Shown: positions 1 through 8,984 of the stretch, piece by piece
Numbering within the stretch: position 1 is the stretch's first letter
Layout of the letters: each line of letters starts with the position of its first letter
DNA from: Hofstenia miamia
Lineage: Eukaryota > Xenacoelomorpha > Acoela
Assembly: GCA_004352715.1 (NCBI GenBank)
Contig: SCFE01000011.1
Span: 2,038,351-2,102,350 of the forward strand
Reading direction: 5' to 3'
DNA: 64,000 nucleotides
The notes under the pieces: model-generated
What the model was told of the DNA's origin: nothing
Database searches by the model: none
Seen by the model: only the letters and a program-made list of their open reading frames with translations
Translations under genes and position numbers: made by a program

Positions 1-163
1 ATGTTCTTTGTTCAGCTTAGCGAACATTCGTTGGAGCGGCGTTTTCTTTTTATGTTAAATCAAAGTGATTGCCGCATCCAGGGACGTCACGCCGCTGAAC
101 AAATCACCTTGCACCGCTTTTGAGAACGAACTTGATATCCCACCGTTCTCGACAAGAGCACAC
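1..163. other. Unassigned CpG-containing sequence running into an AAT microsatellite
   Basis: No gene is recognised. The segment runs directly into an AAT microsatellite, as the 3' ends of non-LTR elements do elsewhere in this window (44.5 kb). It may be the 3' end of a SINE or LINE that begins outside the window. It contains several CpG dinucleotides, unlike the old repeats further right. Confidence 0.3.
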
Positions 164-165
164 AC

Positions 166-210
<45 letters not shown>
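164..210. repeat. (AAT)n microsatellite
   Basis: A pure run of AAT units of roughly 15 copies. It sits between the unassigned sequence on its left and a tRNA-like head on its right, which is the layout expected when one retroposon ends in a simple repeat and another follows. Confidence 0.9.
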
Positions 211-211
<1 letters not shown>

Positions 212-290
212 TGGGCCCCAGTGACCAAGGGGTAGAAGGCTAGACTGAGACCGCGAAGACCCGAGTTCGAGCCCGAACTTACCTTCAATG
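211..290 (+). repeat. tRNA-like head, probable SINE with Pol III boxes
   Basis: An A-box-like TGACCAAGGGG lies at 222-232 and a B-box-like AGTTCGAGCCC at 264-274. Each has one mismatch to the RNA polymerase III internal promoter consensus, and the spacing is tRNA-like. No acceptor stem can be folded convincingly, so this is a tRNA-derived SINE head or tRNA pseudogene and not a working tRNA. The body may continue to about 370. Confidence 0.4.
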
Positions 291-394
291 AAAGTGAAAC
301 GAAAAAAAAGGCCCTCAGTCCCCGGCAGGCCTTAAATGGTCAGAGGGTGCGAAGAACCTCCGGTCAACAGGCGGACTCCACAATCTGCAGTGTG

Positions 395-660
395 GACTCG
401 AGAAATGGCAGTATATGATGATGAAGGAAGAAAGAGATGAGAATTATGTTGCCAGTTTCAATAGGAGTTAAGAAAAGCAAGCTAGCAGTAGAGACAGCAA
501 GGGTTAATAAAGTGTTGGAGAGGATAGATGCTAGGAGTGTCAAAGAGATAAATATCTTAGTTATGCAGTTATGATAAGGAACAACAACAACAACAACAGC
601 AACACAAGTGAAGAGTGATATCATTTCTAAGAGCAATAGCAACACCGCCTCGAGCACCCA
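395..660 (+). pseudogene. Possible N-terminal coding fragment of a non-LTR retrotransposon
   Basis: One frame around 495-575 reads VNKVLERIDARSVKEINIL and then stops. This resembles a stretch found upstream of the reverse transcriptase in the non-LTR family whose RT and 3' end lie at 2.3-3.15 kb. An AAC repeat and a serine/asparagine-rich stretch follow. The resemblance is from memory of the family and is weak. The fragment carries stops and frame changes and cannot make a protein. Confidence 0.25.
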
Positions 661-1870
661 TCTGACGGTCAGCCCTAGTAAGCACAGTCTAACCCGGGAT
701 AAGCGGGAATGAAATGACTTGTTGAAGGAAGATGTACTTACCAGTCATCAGCAGAGAAAGAGTTAGTAAAAATGGCGAATGAAGAACAGAGAGCAAATGA
801 TTTCAATAAGGATTCATTAAATGCTCCAGTTATATTTTTTGATCAAGTTCTAGTTTAACAATTACGATTTATATCTTTGTTACTTTACATGCCTTACAAG
901 TTCGTATGTATAACAAAAAATGTTTAGTAAATTATCTTTTGAACTTTCTTACAGTTTATTATACGAATTATCATAAATCGGTAGTATTGCAATGTATTAT
1001 AGTTAACTATATATTAAATTAAGACACCAAAATAAAATTATTACTATATATTTAGATGTTCTGCTTGTGAAATGTGATTTTTTTTTATTCCGCATTAGAG
1101 ATGTGTTTACAGAGAAACATTAGTTTTGAGTTATAAATTTACAGATCTCCGTTACTATAATTTTAGATTTAGTCATTTTGAAGTCAGATATCTTCATTTT
1201 ATTAATCAACTTTACCTTTATACATTATTAAATATTTACCACGGGTTACGAATTTTGTCTATCTTGATAATTATTTAAACTTTTAAGCATTCTTTTGTAT
1301 TGCTTATTGCTTTTTATGCCTTAAAATTGCTTATTTATTACTCATACACCTTCGCAAAGCTCTTGACTTTGCTGGGATTGTATCTCTTTAATACAAGTAT
1401 AATTATTTAAAATTGTAAATCTTTCCAAGAATAATGGAAAGCTGGAATGCCAAGTTTTCATGAAGTAAAATTCTAAATTCGTAATTGAAAACAATGCATT
1501 TCTATTACTTGTTATTCAATATTTTAATAAGTTCACGAAATGAATGTATAAAACAGGAATAGAAAAATCAATCTACACACAATTTCTTGTAAACCAGAAT
1601 CATTACCTAATTTTGACTACGTCAGTTTGGCAAATTAAAAAATGTTGATAGCAGTTCACACTATTTTCGTATATCAAATTTACATTTTTTAATATTTGAA
1701 CATTGATTCGGTTTAAAAAGGATGCAAATAGAATGACTATTTGATGAAACGTGAAACATAATGATGTTATTTAAATAATTATTTTCATATTAATGAAATA
1801 TTTGACAAGAAATTCGATTTGTTGCATTCTATATGGTGGAATGCAGTTCAGATTTGGAATATATTTTTAG
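661..1870. other. AT-rich intergenic sequence
   Basis: No open frame with recognisable protein content and no clear repeat structure were seen. The composition is strongly AT-rich. Confidence 0.6.
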
Positions 1871-2285
1871 AAATTTGGGTTGGTACTTCTTATCAATATA
1901 CGAAATCATGAAACCAACATGGGGAACCTTGAGATCAACATAGCAAATTGCTATGACAATATGAACAAAAATATAGCATGAATGAGGTATATGTATCAAT
2001 TATATTGAAAGAGACAACAAAATTTAGTTTTTAGCAGTTGTTTATTGAGTTTTAATCTATACTAACTGATAAAATATTATACTTGACTACATAAAAAAAC
2101 TCAGATAAATATTTTAATTAACATATGAAAAAAATTTAAATGACCCATCTAATGTTATTAATCTTCATACCTCATTCATGCTAAATTTTTGTTCATATTA
2201 TCATAGTGATTGGCTATGTTGATCTCAAGGTTCCCTATGTCAGTTTCAAGATTTTGTATTTTGATAAAAAGTATCAACCAAATTT
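1871..2285. mobile_element. Foldback MITE with ~115-bp terminal inverted repeats
   Basis: About 115 bp from 1871 are the imperfect reverse complement of about 115 bp ending at 2285. Both arms contain the block GGAACCTTGAGATCAACATAG or its near match. The roughly 185-bp middle is AT-rich with no ORF. No target-site duplication could be fixed, so the superfamily is unknown. Confidence 0.65.
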
Positions 2286-2309
2286 GACATCAATTCATTC
2301 TGTATCACT

Positions 2310-3165
2310 TGCAAAGATCAGTAGTTGATAGACCACCCACTGGTGGAGAATTGTAGAAGAAGGAAGACAAACTTAGCAATGACATGGATAGATTACAGTA
2401 AGGCATATGACAGCATATCACATAGGTGTGTATTGAGTATATTAGAGTTTCTACAGAGGGAGATGGGAAAGTGGCAGACTGAGATAGATGGACACAGGTT
2501 GAGGTTTAGGTGAGGCATATTCCAGGGAGACAGCTCAGCACCACTACTGTTTGTAGTTAGCTTAATCCCTATCACATAAAAGTTAAAGGAGACAGGCATA
2601 GGGTATAAGATGGAGAAGAATGGTAGAGCATGAGTCACCTATGGTACATGGATGACCTGAAGATGTATGCTAGTTCAAGGAAGATGTTGCAGATGCAAGT
2701 GGAAACATTGGAGAAGGCAAGCAGATATTAAGGGTTAGAATTTAGATTAGGAAGGTGTTCAGCAGTGACAATGACTAGAAATATAAAAGCAATAAATACA
2801 TGGGCAATACCAGTGTTGAGATATTTGACAGGAATAGTGATAGACATAGCAGTACCAAAGGACAGGAATTTAGAAAGCAAGGAGAGAGAGAAGATTGGCA
2901 AATACAAGGAGTTAGCAGAGAAATCAAGGGCTGTGGAAGTTAAAGAAAGTTGAAGTAGTCCTGTTAGTTGTAGGAGCAGTGAGTAAGAAGCATAAGAAAT
3001 AACTATAGGATTTGGGAGTACCAAAGCAGGGAGGAGCAATAACACAGAAGGCAGCATTGTTAGGAACAGCTAGAGTCCTGAGGAAAGCTCTCAGACTCCC
3101 TGGGAACTGGTGAGTTCCCCAAGCTGAGGGTGATACCAGCATGAAGCTGTGAGAAGAAATGAAAC
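2310..3165 (+). pseudogene. Non-LTR retrotransposon fragment (RT core and 3' end)
   Basis: A decayed RT domain is visible. Motif A reads WIDYSKAYDSISH near 2380-2420, the catalytic YMDD box is at 2645-2656, and the downstream motif TARVLRKALRLPGNW is encoded near 3066-3110. The 3' end carries GATACCAGCATGAAGCTGTG and then an AAT-type tail. The same 3' end recurs at 44.54 kb, so this is a repeated family. RT motifs of this kind occur in R2-like non-LTR elements, but the family call is tentative. The copy has many stops and frame changes, no CpG that I could find, and no 5' half. Confidence 0.6.
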
Positions 3166-3229
3166 AATATTAATAATAATTATTCTAATTCTTATAATAA
3201 AACAGTATACATTAGGGGATGGTAATACA

Positions 3230-3450
3230 CCTCATGCATTTGAAACATACATCCAACATTGAGCACCTACACAAACATTCACTCAAACATTGATTATAGT
3301 ATCATATATTGTAGATATTAATTTGTTTGTAGGTAATTATTTGTTTATGTTTTATTTGTTTGTCATGCATTAGTTTGTAGATTTTTGTTACATATATTGT
3401 GCAATATATTTGCTCTGACTCTTATTCTTTAATCAATTAAATTCTACTCA
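3230..3450 (+). repeat. 3' UTR copy of a CR1/jockey-like LINE family
   Basis: The block TTTGCTCTGACTCTTATTCTTTAAT at 3410-3434 matches the tail at about 31.08 kb, and the preceding TTTGTTTGT-rich stretch aligns with 31.02-31.08 kb. It is non-coding and best read as a LINE 3' tail. Confidence 0.45.
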
Positions 3451-3454
3451 AGAA

Positions 3455-4210
3455 AAATGGTGATATGTCCATAAATTTATTGGAAAATCTAAAGGATTTT
3501 TGTCTGAAATAAATTATTTAAACATTAATAATATGACAGTAACAGAAAAAACTCAAATAATAAATCATTTAAATTCAACATTCAAAGAACTTGGAAATGT
3601 CCATTCCCCACCTTATGAGAAAAAACAAAATTCTGATAATCTCAAACAATCAAAACATTTTTTTTAGACTTGCTATATTCAATGAATTAGAAAAAATTGG
3701 TAAAAAATTTGATACCAACAAACAACCACTTCTTATAATCTCCCATTTTTTATTATTAAACATTCTTTTCCTACTTTTTGATAAAATTTGTTAGTCACAT
3801 TTAATCAATGCATTATTGATTGTGAATTTCCAGATGCAAAAAATTATAAACCCAATTGTATTACACATCCTTTTAGCAAACTCTTTGAAAAACTATTGTA
3901 TGTTCAAATAAACTCATTCCTAAAATCTAAAAACATCCTATCAAATAAGCAATTTGGTATTCATGCTGGGGCATAGCACCCAGGACACAATATTATCAAT
4001 CACCAACAAAATAAGTCAATATATCTTATAATAACTGCAGTTGTGTAGCATTACTAGATTTAAGTAAGGCATTCAATTCAATGAATTTCAATATCTTGCA
4101 AGACAAGCATAAAAATAATAATTATATAATTGTTAACTATATTAATTTAATCATGAACTTCTTAAAAATTAGACAGCAGCATGTAATACTAAACAGTAAA
4201 AAATGTTTTT
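3455..4210 (+). pseudogene. CR1/jockey-like LINE ORF2 fragment (pre-RT to RT)
   Basis: Broken frames read a linker before the RT (MTVTEKTQIINHLNSTF), then KNYKPNCITHPFSKLFEKL near 3840-3895, then ILSNKQFGIH. Near 4040-4080 a decayed LLDLSKAFNS motif A is visible. This order is standard for apurinic-endonuclease-type LINE reverse transcriptases. The YxDD box and 3' half are missing, and several frameshifts and stops are present. The copy is an inactive fragment. Confidence 0.55.
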
Positions 4211-4650
4211 TAGAGCTATGACATTGCAAAAATCCTGATTGCACTGCAAATAATACTCAGTTTAACTTCAAACAACTTTATTTTCTTCTAAACTTTATTT
4301 TAGATCTAAAAAGTCCTTTTCAAGTTACTCTAAGGAAACCCAAGACCTGATGCTTTTTCAAGAAACCTTAACATGAACTTTTTGTGGGGGCAGGACAATG
4401 TCAGACATTGTTTAATCAAGCAATTTTGAACTAGTCATTGCTTTAAATAAGTTCAAAGGCTTTTTCTAGATGTAAAATGTAATTTAGAAGAAAATAAATG
4501 TGGTCTGAAGTCAATCAAAGCATTATTAACTGCACAAACAACATTTTATTAATTTTAATAACATTTTTTAGTTGTATGACATTGCAAAAATGCTAATGCT
4601 CAGATCAATTGTGGACAGTTTTTATTCTCTTCTAAACTTTATTTTACTGT
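4211..4650. repeat. Two diverged direct repeats of an unassigned element
   Basis: A block with ATGACATTGCAAAAAT and CTTCTAAACTTTATTTTA occurs at about 4215-4310 and again at about 4570-4650, some 353 bp apart in the same orientation. They may be LTR remnants or part of the scrambled LTR complex that begins just to the right. No coding content was seen. Confidence 0.35.
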
Positions 4651-4651
4651 A

Positions 4652-5230
4652 GAGTCACTTGTTTTTAATTAATTGTCATTTGTATTAGTGCTAAATGCTG
4701 CCTTAATTTAGTTTGTGACGTCCCTATGACGTTTTTGATTTTTTGATTTGAGTGCAGTAATTCAAACTTATAATTATTTATCCCCTTAATTTAGATTAAT
4801 GTGTAATTGCTCTATAATTTTGCAAAGAAACTTGAGCTGCAAGTTTTGTAAATACCAAACAGGTAATAATTCACAAATTGTTGTAAATATCTGAGATACT
4901 TGTAGTGAACACACAATAGATTTAGTCTCACTTCAATCATGTTTGCTTTTTCTAAACTTTTTATTACTCTAACCCTTTTTAGATCTTTGAGGAATTATTT
5001 TGTAATAATAATTGTTTAAGGTTCAGTGACATTTTGGTAGTTACTCCACTGTGTTTAGGGCGCAACACACTCTCTACCATTTGGCAGCCCAAATTGTGGT
5101 ACTGCATTAAGTTATGGCTACAGTTAGATATAGGGGAATAACAAGTTTATTTGATTGTTTCTATTTGTACATGCACTTAATTAATTACACTGTGATGATA
5201 ATATACCTATGGTGTACATGAATGCATGGT
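4652..5230 (+). repeat. Degenerate gypsy LTR, 5' portion
   Basis: It begins TGTAGAGTCAC, like the complete LTR copy at 8306, and shares the landmarks GCCCAAATTGTGG (5090-5102) and TTTGTACATGCACTTAAT with the copies at 8.5 kb and 11.75 kb, all on the plus strand. The 3' part expected after 5230 is present but inverted (next entry). Confidence 0.5.
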
Positions 5231-6312
5231 GTAGAATCACACGGGAGCTCTGGCTACTCTAGCAGCACTGGGAAACTCAAGAGTTTAGATCAAAGGTTGC
5301 AAAGTCTACCATAGCAGATAGTGTAGAATCACAGGGGTGATTCTAGCAAACACAAAGAATAGAATACAGTTCAAACTTCTTCTATTTTACAATTGCCTCA
5401 TTCCTTTTATACAATGCTATTGATGATATTTACAAATATGACAACAATCAGTCACAATCATGAAAAGTGCGAGATCTGGCCTATAAATAATAACAACTAC
5501 CAGCTGATGCTACACGCTGCCCCAGGCCAGACTCCGCGATTTTCCATTGTGTAGATTTTTTCCTTTTAGACCAAATGACAGGGGAAGAGGTAACACCCTT
5601 GTAGCATCAAAACGTTTACCATGTAAAGAAACAGTGGCAGCAGTTCTGGATCACGTCAGTGTTACTATGTAGGGTTTTTCTTTTTAGACCAAACGACAGG
5701 GGAAGAGGTAACACCCTCATAGCATCAAGACATTTGCTGTTTAGACTAACAGGAACGCACCAGTATTCATCTGTGATGTTCAGAATCATGTTCACACACC
5801 AAAAGAAACAACTCAACTGTAATGTTAAGAATAACAGCAGCAGCAGTCCTGAATCACATCAGTGTTACTATGTAGGGTTTTTCGTTTTACACCAAATGAC
5901 AGGGGAAGAGGTAACACCCTTGTAGCATCAAAATGTTTACCACATAAAGAAACTGCAGCAGCAGTTCTGGATCACGTCAGGGTCACCATGTAGAATCACA
6001 GTGGTGATTCTAGCAAACACAAAGAATAGAATACCATTCAAACTTCTTCTATTTTACAATTGCCTCATTCCTTTTATACAATGCTATTGATGATATTTAC
6101 AAATATGACAACAACCAGTCACAATCATGAAAAGCACGAGATCTGGCCTATAAATAATAACAACTACCAGCTGATGCTACAATAGAGGTGCTGATTGTGT
6201 GTCTCAAGTGTTAATTTCTAGCTCAATAAACAATTTATCTCAGAGTTCTCTTATCTCAGCTCATGTAAATAAATAATAAATAACAGGCACATAATTGCTG
6301 TGCCTGTTTATT
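5231..6312 (-). repeat. Inverted 3' half of the gypsy LTR, split by a TRIM-like element
   Basis: 5231-5317 and 6186-6312 are the reverse complement of the 3' half of the LTR at 8.6-8.97 kb. For example, GAGCTCTGGCTACTCTAGCAG here matches the complement of 8930-8955. Roughly 150 bp of the LTR seen at 8.73-8.88 kb are absent. The gap between the two parts is filled by the TRIM-like element with its target-site duplication. Confidence 0.5.
5322..6181. mobile_element. TRIM-like non-autonomous LTR element (193-bp LTRs, 860 bp)
   Basis: Two 193-bp direct repeats, 5322-5514 and 5989-6181, both begin TGTAGAATCAC and end GATGCTACA, so they have the TG...CA ends of LTRs. They differ at only about six positions by eye. 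The 4-bp sequence ATAG flanks both sides (5318-5321 and 6182-6185) as a target-site duplication. The ~474-bp interior has no ORF. It contains three related units starting at about 5564, 5682 and 5885 that share GACAGGGGAAGAGGTAACACCCT. No clear primer-binding site or polypurine tract could be fixed next to the LTRs. The element contains about eleven CpGs while its surroundings have almost none, so it inserted after they had decayed. Size and lack of genes fit a terminal-repeat retrotransposon in miniature. Confidence 0.7.
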
Positions 6313-6338
6313 AAACAGTTTAATTAGTTTCCAGACAA

Positions 6339-6720
6339 AATGACTGGTGACAGTGATCAGCATCTGACAGTACAGAGCTGGCTTTAAACTCTGGGTTGTT
6401 ACCCAACTGTCACAGAGCTACTGGACTACCAAGGTGATCTCAATAAAACTTTTCAGAAGTACATGAAGGACACCCTCATTTGCTTACTCCACAAGACTTT
6501 GTCACAACTGTGGGAATCTTGATCTACTGCAATTACAAGGGCAAATTTGGAGGATAATGTTGCTGTGGCCCTGACATCTGCATTTGCAGAGTCAAATCAA
6601 GTGACTGTCTCAGATATTTTTTACAAAAATCTGTACCTTATTACCTGAATTGTTTACAATTTCAAAGCACAGTTTCCCTTGCAAAGTTAAAATGAGCAAT
6701 CACACATAAATTAAATCAAG
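6339..6720 (+). pseudogene. Broken leader/gag-like ORF of the old gypsy element
   Basis: An ATG-started frame reads MTGDSDQHLTVQSWL and then hits stops, with further coding-like stretches such as ALTSAFAESNQVTVSD. It lies 5' of the recognisable gag in the same orientation. No family match is known to me. It could be the start of gag or a separate leader protein. Confidence 0.3.
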
Positions 6721-6744
6721 GGGACAAATATGAACACTATCAAA

Positions 6745-6893
6745 TTTACTACACTCAAAATTCCAAAATCAATTAAAAGAAATTGATACAAATGAGGTAA
6801 CAGCAAATCAAAGAATCAAAAAAGACATAACACCATTCCAGAGGGCCAAAAATAATAAGTTCAGAAAAAGAGGGGCTGAGTGACTCTACAATG
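6745..6893 (-). repeat. Inverted 5' piece of the gypsy LTR
   Basis: Read on the minus strand from 6893, the sequence begins TGTAGAGTCACTCAG and continues with TCTGGAATGGTGTTATGTC and TTGTATCAATTTCTTTTAAT, matching 8306-8440 in the same order. It is a second inverted fragment of the same LTR family inside the element. A short plus-strand piece of the same LTR follows at 6905-7000. Confidence 0.55.
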
Positions 6894-7549
6894 GGAATTA
6901 CATAAGATTAAATTATTTATTTACATAGGCTGAGGAAAAAAGAGCAATTGAGATCTGGTTTATTTGAGCTAGAAATTAACAACTTGCCTTTTTTTTCTTG
7001 TCCTTGTTATCATGGAATTTGATAGTTTATTTTGTAATGGGACTCCCTCATGGAGCTTTGCCTGTGCAAGCATTGGTAGTTTGAATGCTACCCCTTGTAC
7101 CAATGGAACTGTGACTCTTGTTAATGTAACTTCATCTGCCCAATCACCCCCAGTGATTACCCAAAAAAGTGCTTAATACCACTACTGCTCCACCCAATCC
7201 TTTTCTCTTTCATGACATGTCACCACCTCTAGAGCAGTAAGTGACAGAGACTGAAAGACTTAGAGAGACTCTTGCTCAGCAAACCTCTATGTCATTTAAC
7301 TATGAACAATGAATTGATGCTTTACAGGCTGAGCTGTGGCAACAAGCCAATGAAGCATGGCTGAGGGAGAGATGATTACTCAACACCATCACTTCTTTAG
7401 AGCTTCAGGTTCAAAACCTTACTATGCCACCACAATCTGCACCTCTGCAACCAATTCCTTTGGAAACTGCTCCATCTAACCTCATCTCATCACCATCTGC
7501 AAACTCTGAGTATGTAACTCAAAGGTATCTACTCTAACCACCATTACTA

Positions 7550-8290
7550 CCCCAAGTCAGTGTCCTCTGAGCACAACTGTTTTGCCCCCAGCACCAGTTA
7601 ATACCTCAGTTGTGCCTACCATTTCAGCATTAGTTACTCTGCAATATTCAGATGATCCTATGAGGTCTGTGACAACATGCTGGCCACAGTTCACCCAGTT
7701 GATCCTTCCTATTGAGGCAAGAGAAACCAGACATGCAAATCTATTCAACAGACACTCTGTGTTGCCAAAGTTTACAGGAAAAATCAATGAGATTTCCCAG
7801 TCATTCAATGAATGGCTGTTCCTGTTTGAGCTGACCATGAAGGAGTATAATGCCACACAAGACTATACAATTGCTTAGTTCCCAATGTACCTCCAAGGCC
7901 TTGCCCACAATCAGTATATGGTGCTGGACCTTGAAGTCAAGACTAACTATCAGTTGCTCATCAGTCACTTCAAAGACCACTAGTGTGCCCCTAATATTAA
8001 ACACCAATATAAGACTCTTTTGCATGATCTTTCCTTCAAAAAAGGGGAGGATGTTCAGACCTACATCACTCAGGTCAAAAGGTTATTCCACCTAAGCAAG
8101 TTAACTCCAGAACACTCTAAACATGATTTATTCTCAAACATCTGCCAGGGATTCCCACAGAATCTTCACAGCCATCTTGAGCTAAAATGAGACCCCAAAG
8201 ATGATCTTAATCTGATTATTAAGAAAGCAATTAGCATTTAGGAAGCTTAATGATGTAACTGTCAAGGACACATACCTGCTTCAACACATC
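7550..8290 (+). pseudogene. Ty3/gypsy gag, old copy
   Basis: A frame from 7582 reads a retrotransposon-gag-like region: LPKFTGKINEISQSFNEWL, then LQGLAHNQYMVLDLE and LLHDLSFKKGEDVQTYITQ. This is the usual gag layout in which helices around a 'sFnEWL' block are followed by a 'fk..kk..e.v..Y' block. In-frame stops at about 7876 (TAG), 7981 (TAG), 8188 (TGA) and 8239 (TAG) interrupt it. No zinc knuckle is seen before the solo LTR at 8306, so the protease/zinc-finger segment is missing. The copy is dead. Confidence 0.6.
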
Positions 8291-8305
8291 ACAGACTTGC
8301 TATAA

Positions 8306-8969
8306 TGTAGAGTCACTCAGGGCCTCTTTTTTCAAACTTATCATTTTCAGCACTCTGGAATGGTGTTATGTCTTTTTGAGAATTTGATTCTTTGATTTGC
8401 TGCTACCTTATTTGTATCAATTTCTTTTAATTGATTTTGGAAAACTGCACCAGGTCTAGGGCAACAAATAGCTCTTTAATGGTGACAGCTCAAATTGTGT
8501 CCACTTTAGGTTAGGGTTACATGTAGGGAATAACATCTTTTATTCAATCTGTTTGTACATGCACTTAATTTAATACCTTGCAAATATACTATGCTGTTGG
8601 TGAACATGAATGCACAGCAATTATGTGCCTGCTATTTATTATTTATTTACATGAGGTGAGATAAGAGAACTCTGAGATAAATAGTTTATTGAGCTAGAAA
8701 TTAATACTTAAGACACACAATTAGCACCTAGGCAAGTAAGGATGGCTTCAAAGATTTGGCTTCACTGTGATGCCATGTGAATTGGTCACTGCTGGAGTTC
8801 TTTTTGGAGTGGAATTTCTTTATTTATTAGGCAAAATCAGTGAACCACCAATGTATCTTCTGTTTGAATGCAGGTCACTCTCTGCTATGGTAGACTTTGC
8901 AACCTTCAAGCTAAACTCTTGAGTTACCCAGTACTGCTAGAGTAGCCAGAGCTCCCCCGTGATTCTACA
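8306..8969 (+). repeat. Complete solo LTR inside the old gypsy element
   Basis: The 664-bp segment starts TGTAGAGTCACTCAGG and ends GTGATTCTACA. It separates gag from RT, so it is a solo LTR or recombined insertion in the coding part of the element. Flanks are ATAA and ATAT, only a possible decayed target-site duplication. It is the best reference copy for the LTR fragments at 4.65-7.0 kb and 11.6-12.2 kb. It holds the only CpG (8958) that I found in about 6.8 kb. Confidence 0.6.
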
Positions 8970-8984
8970 ATATGATGCAAGCTG

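Noticed and set aside
364-657. Membrane protein on the minus strand
   Set aside because: A hydrophobic frame caused by AAC-rich and purine-rich sequence on the plus strand. The plus-strand LINE reading is more plausible.
5564-5988. CRISPR-like spaced repeats
   Set aside because: Only three long, unequal units inside an LTR element of an animal genome, with no short regular spacers.
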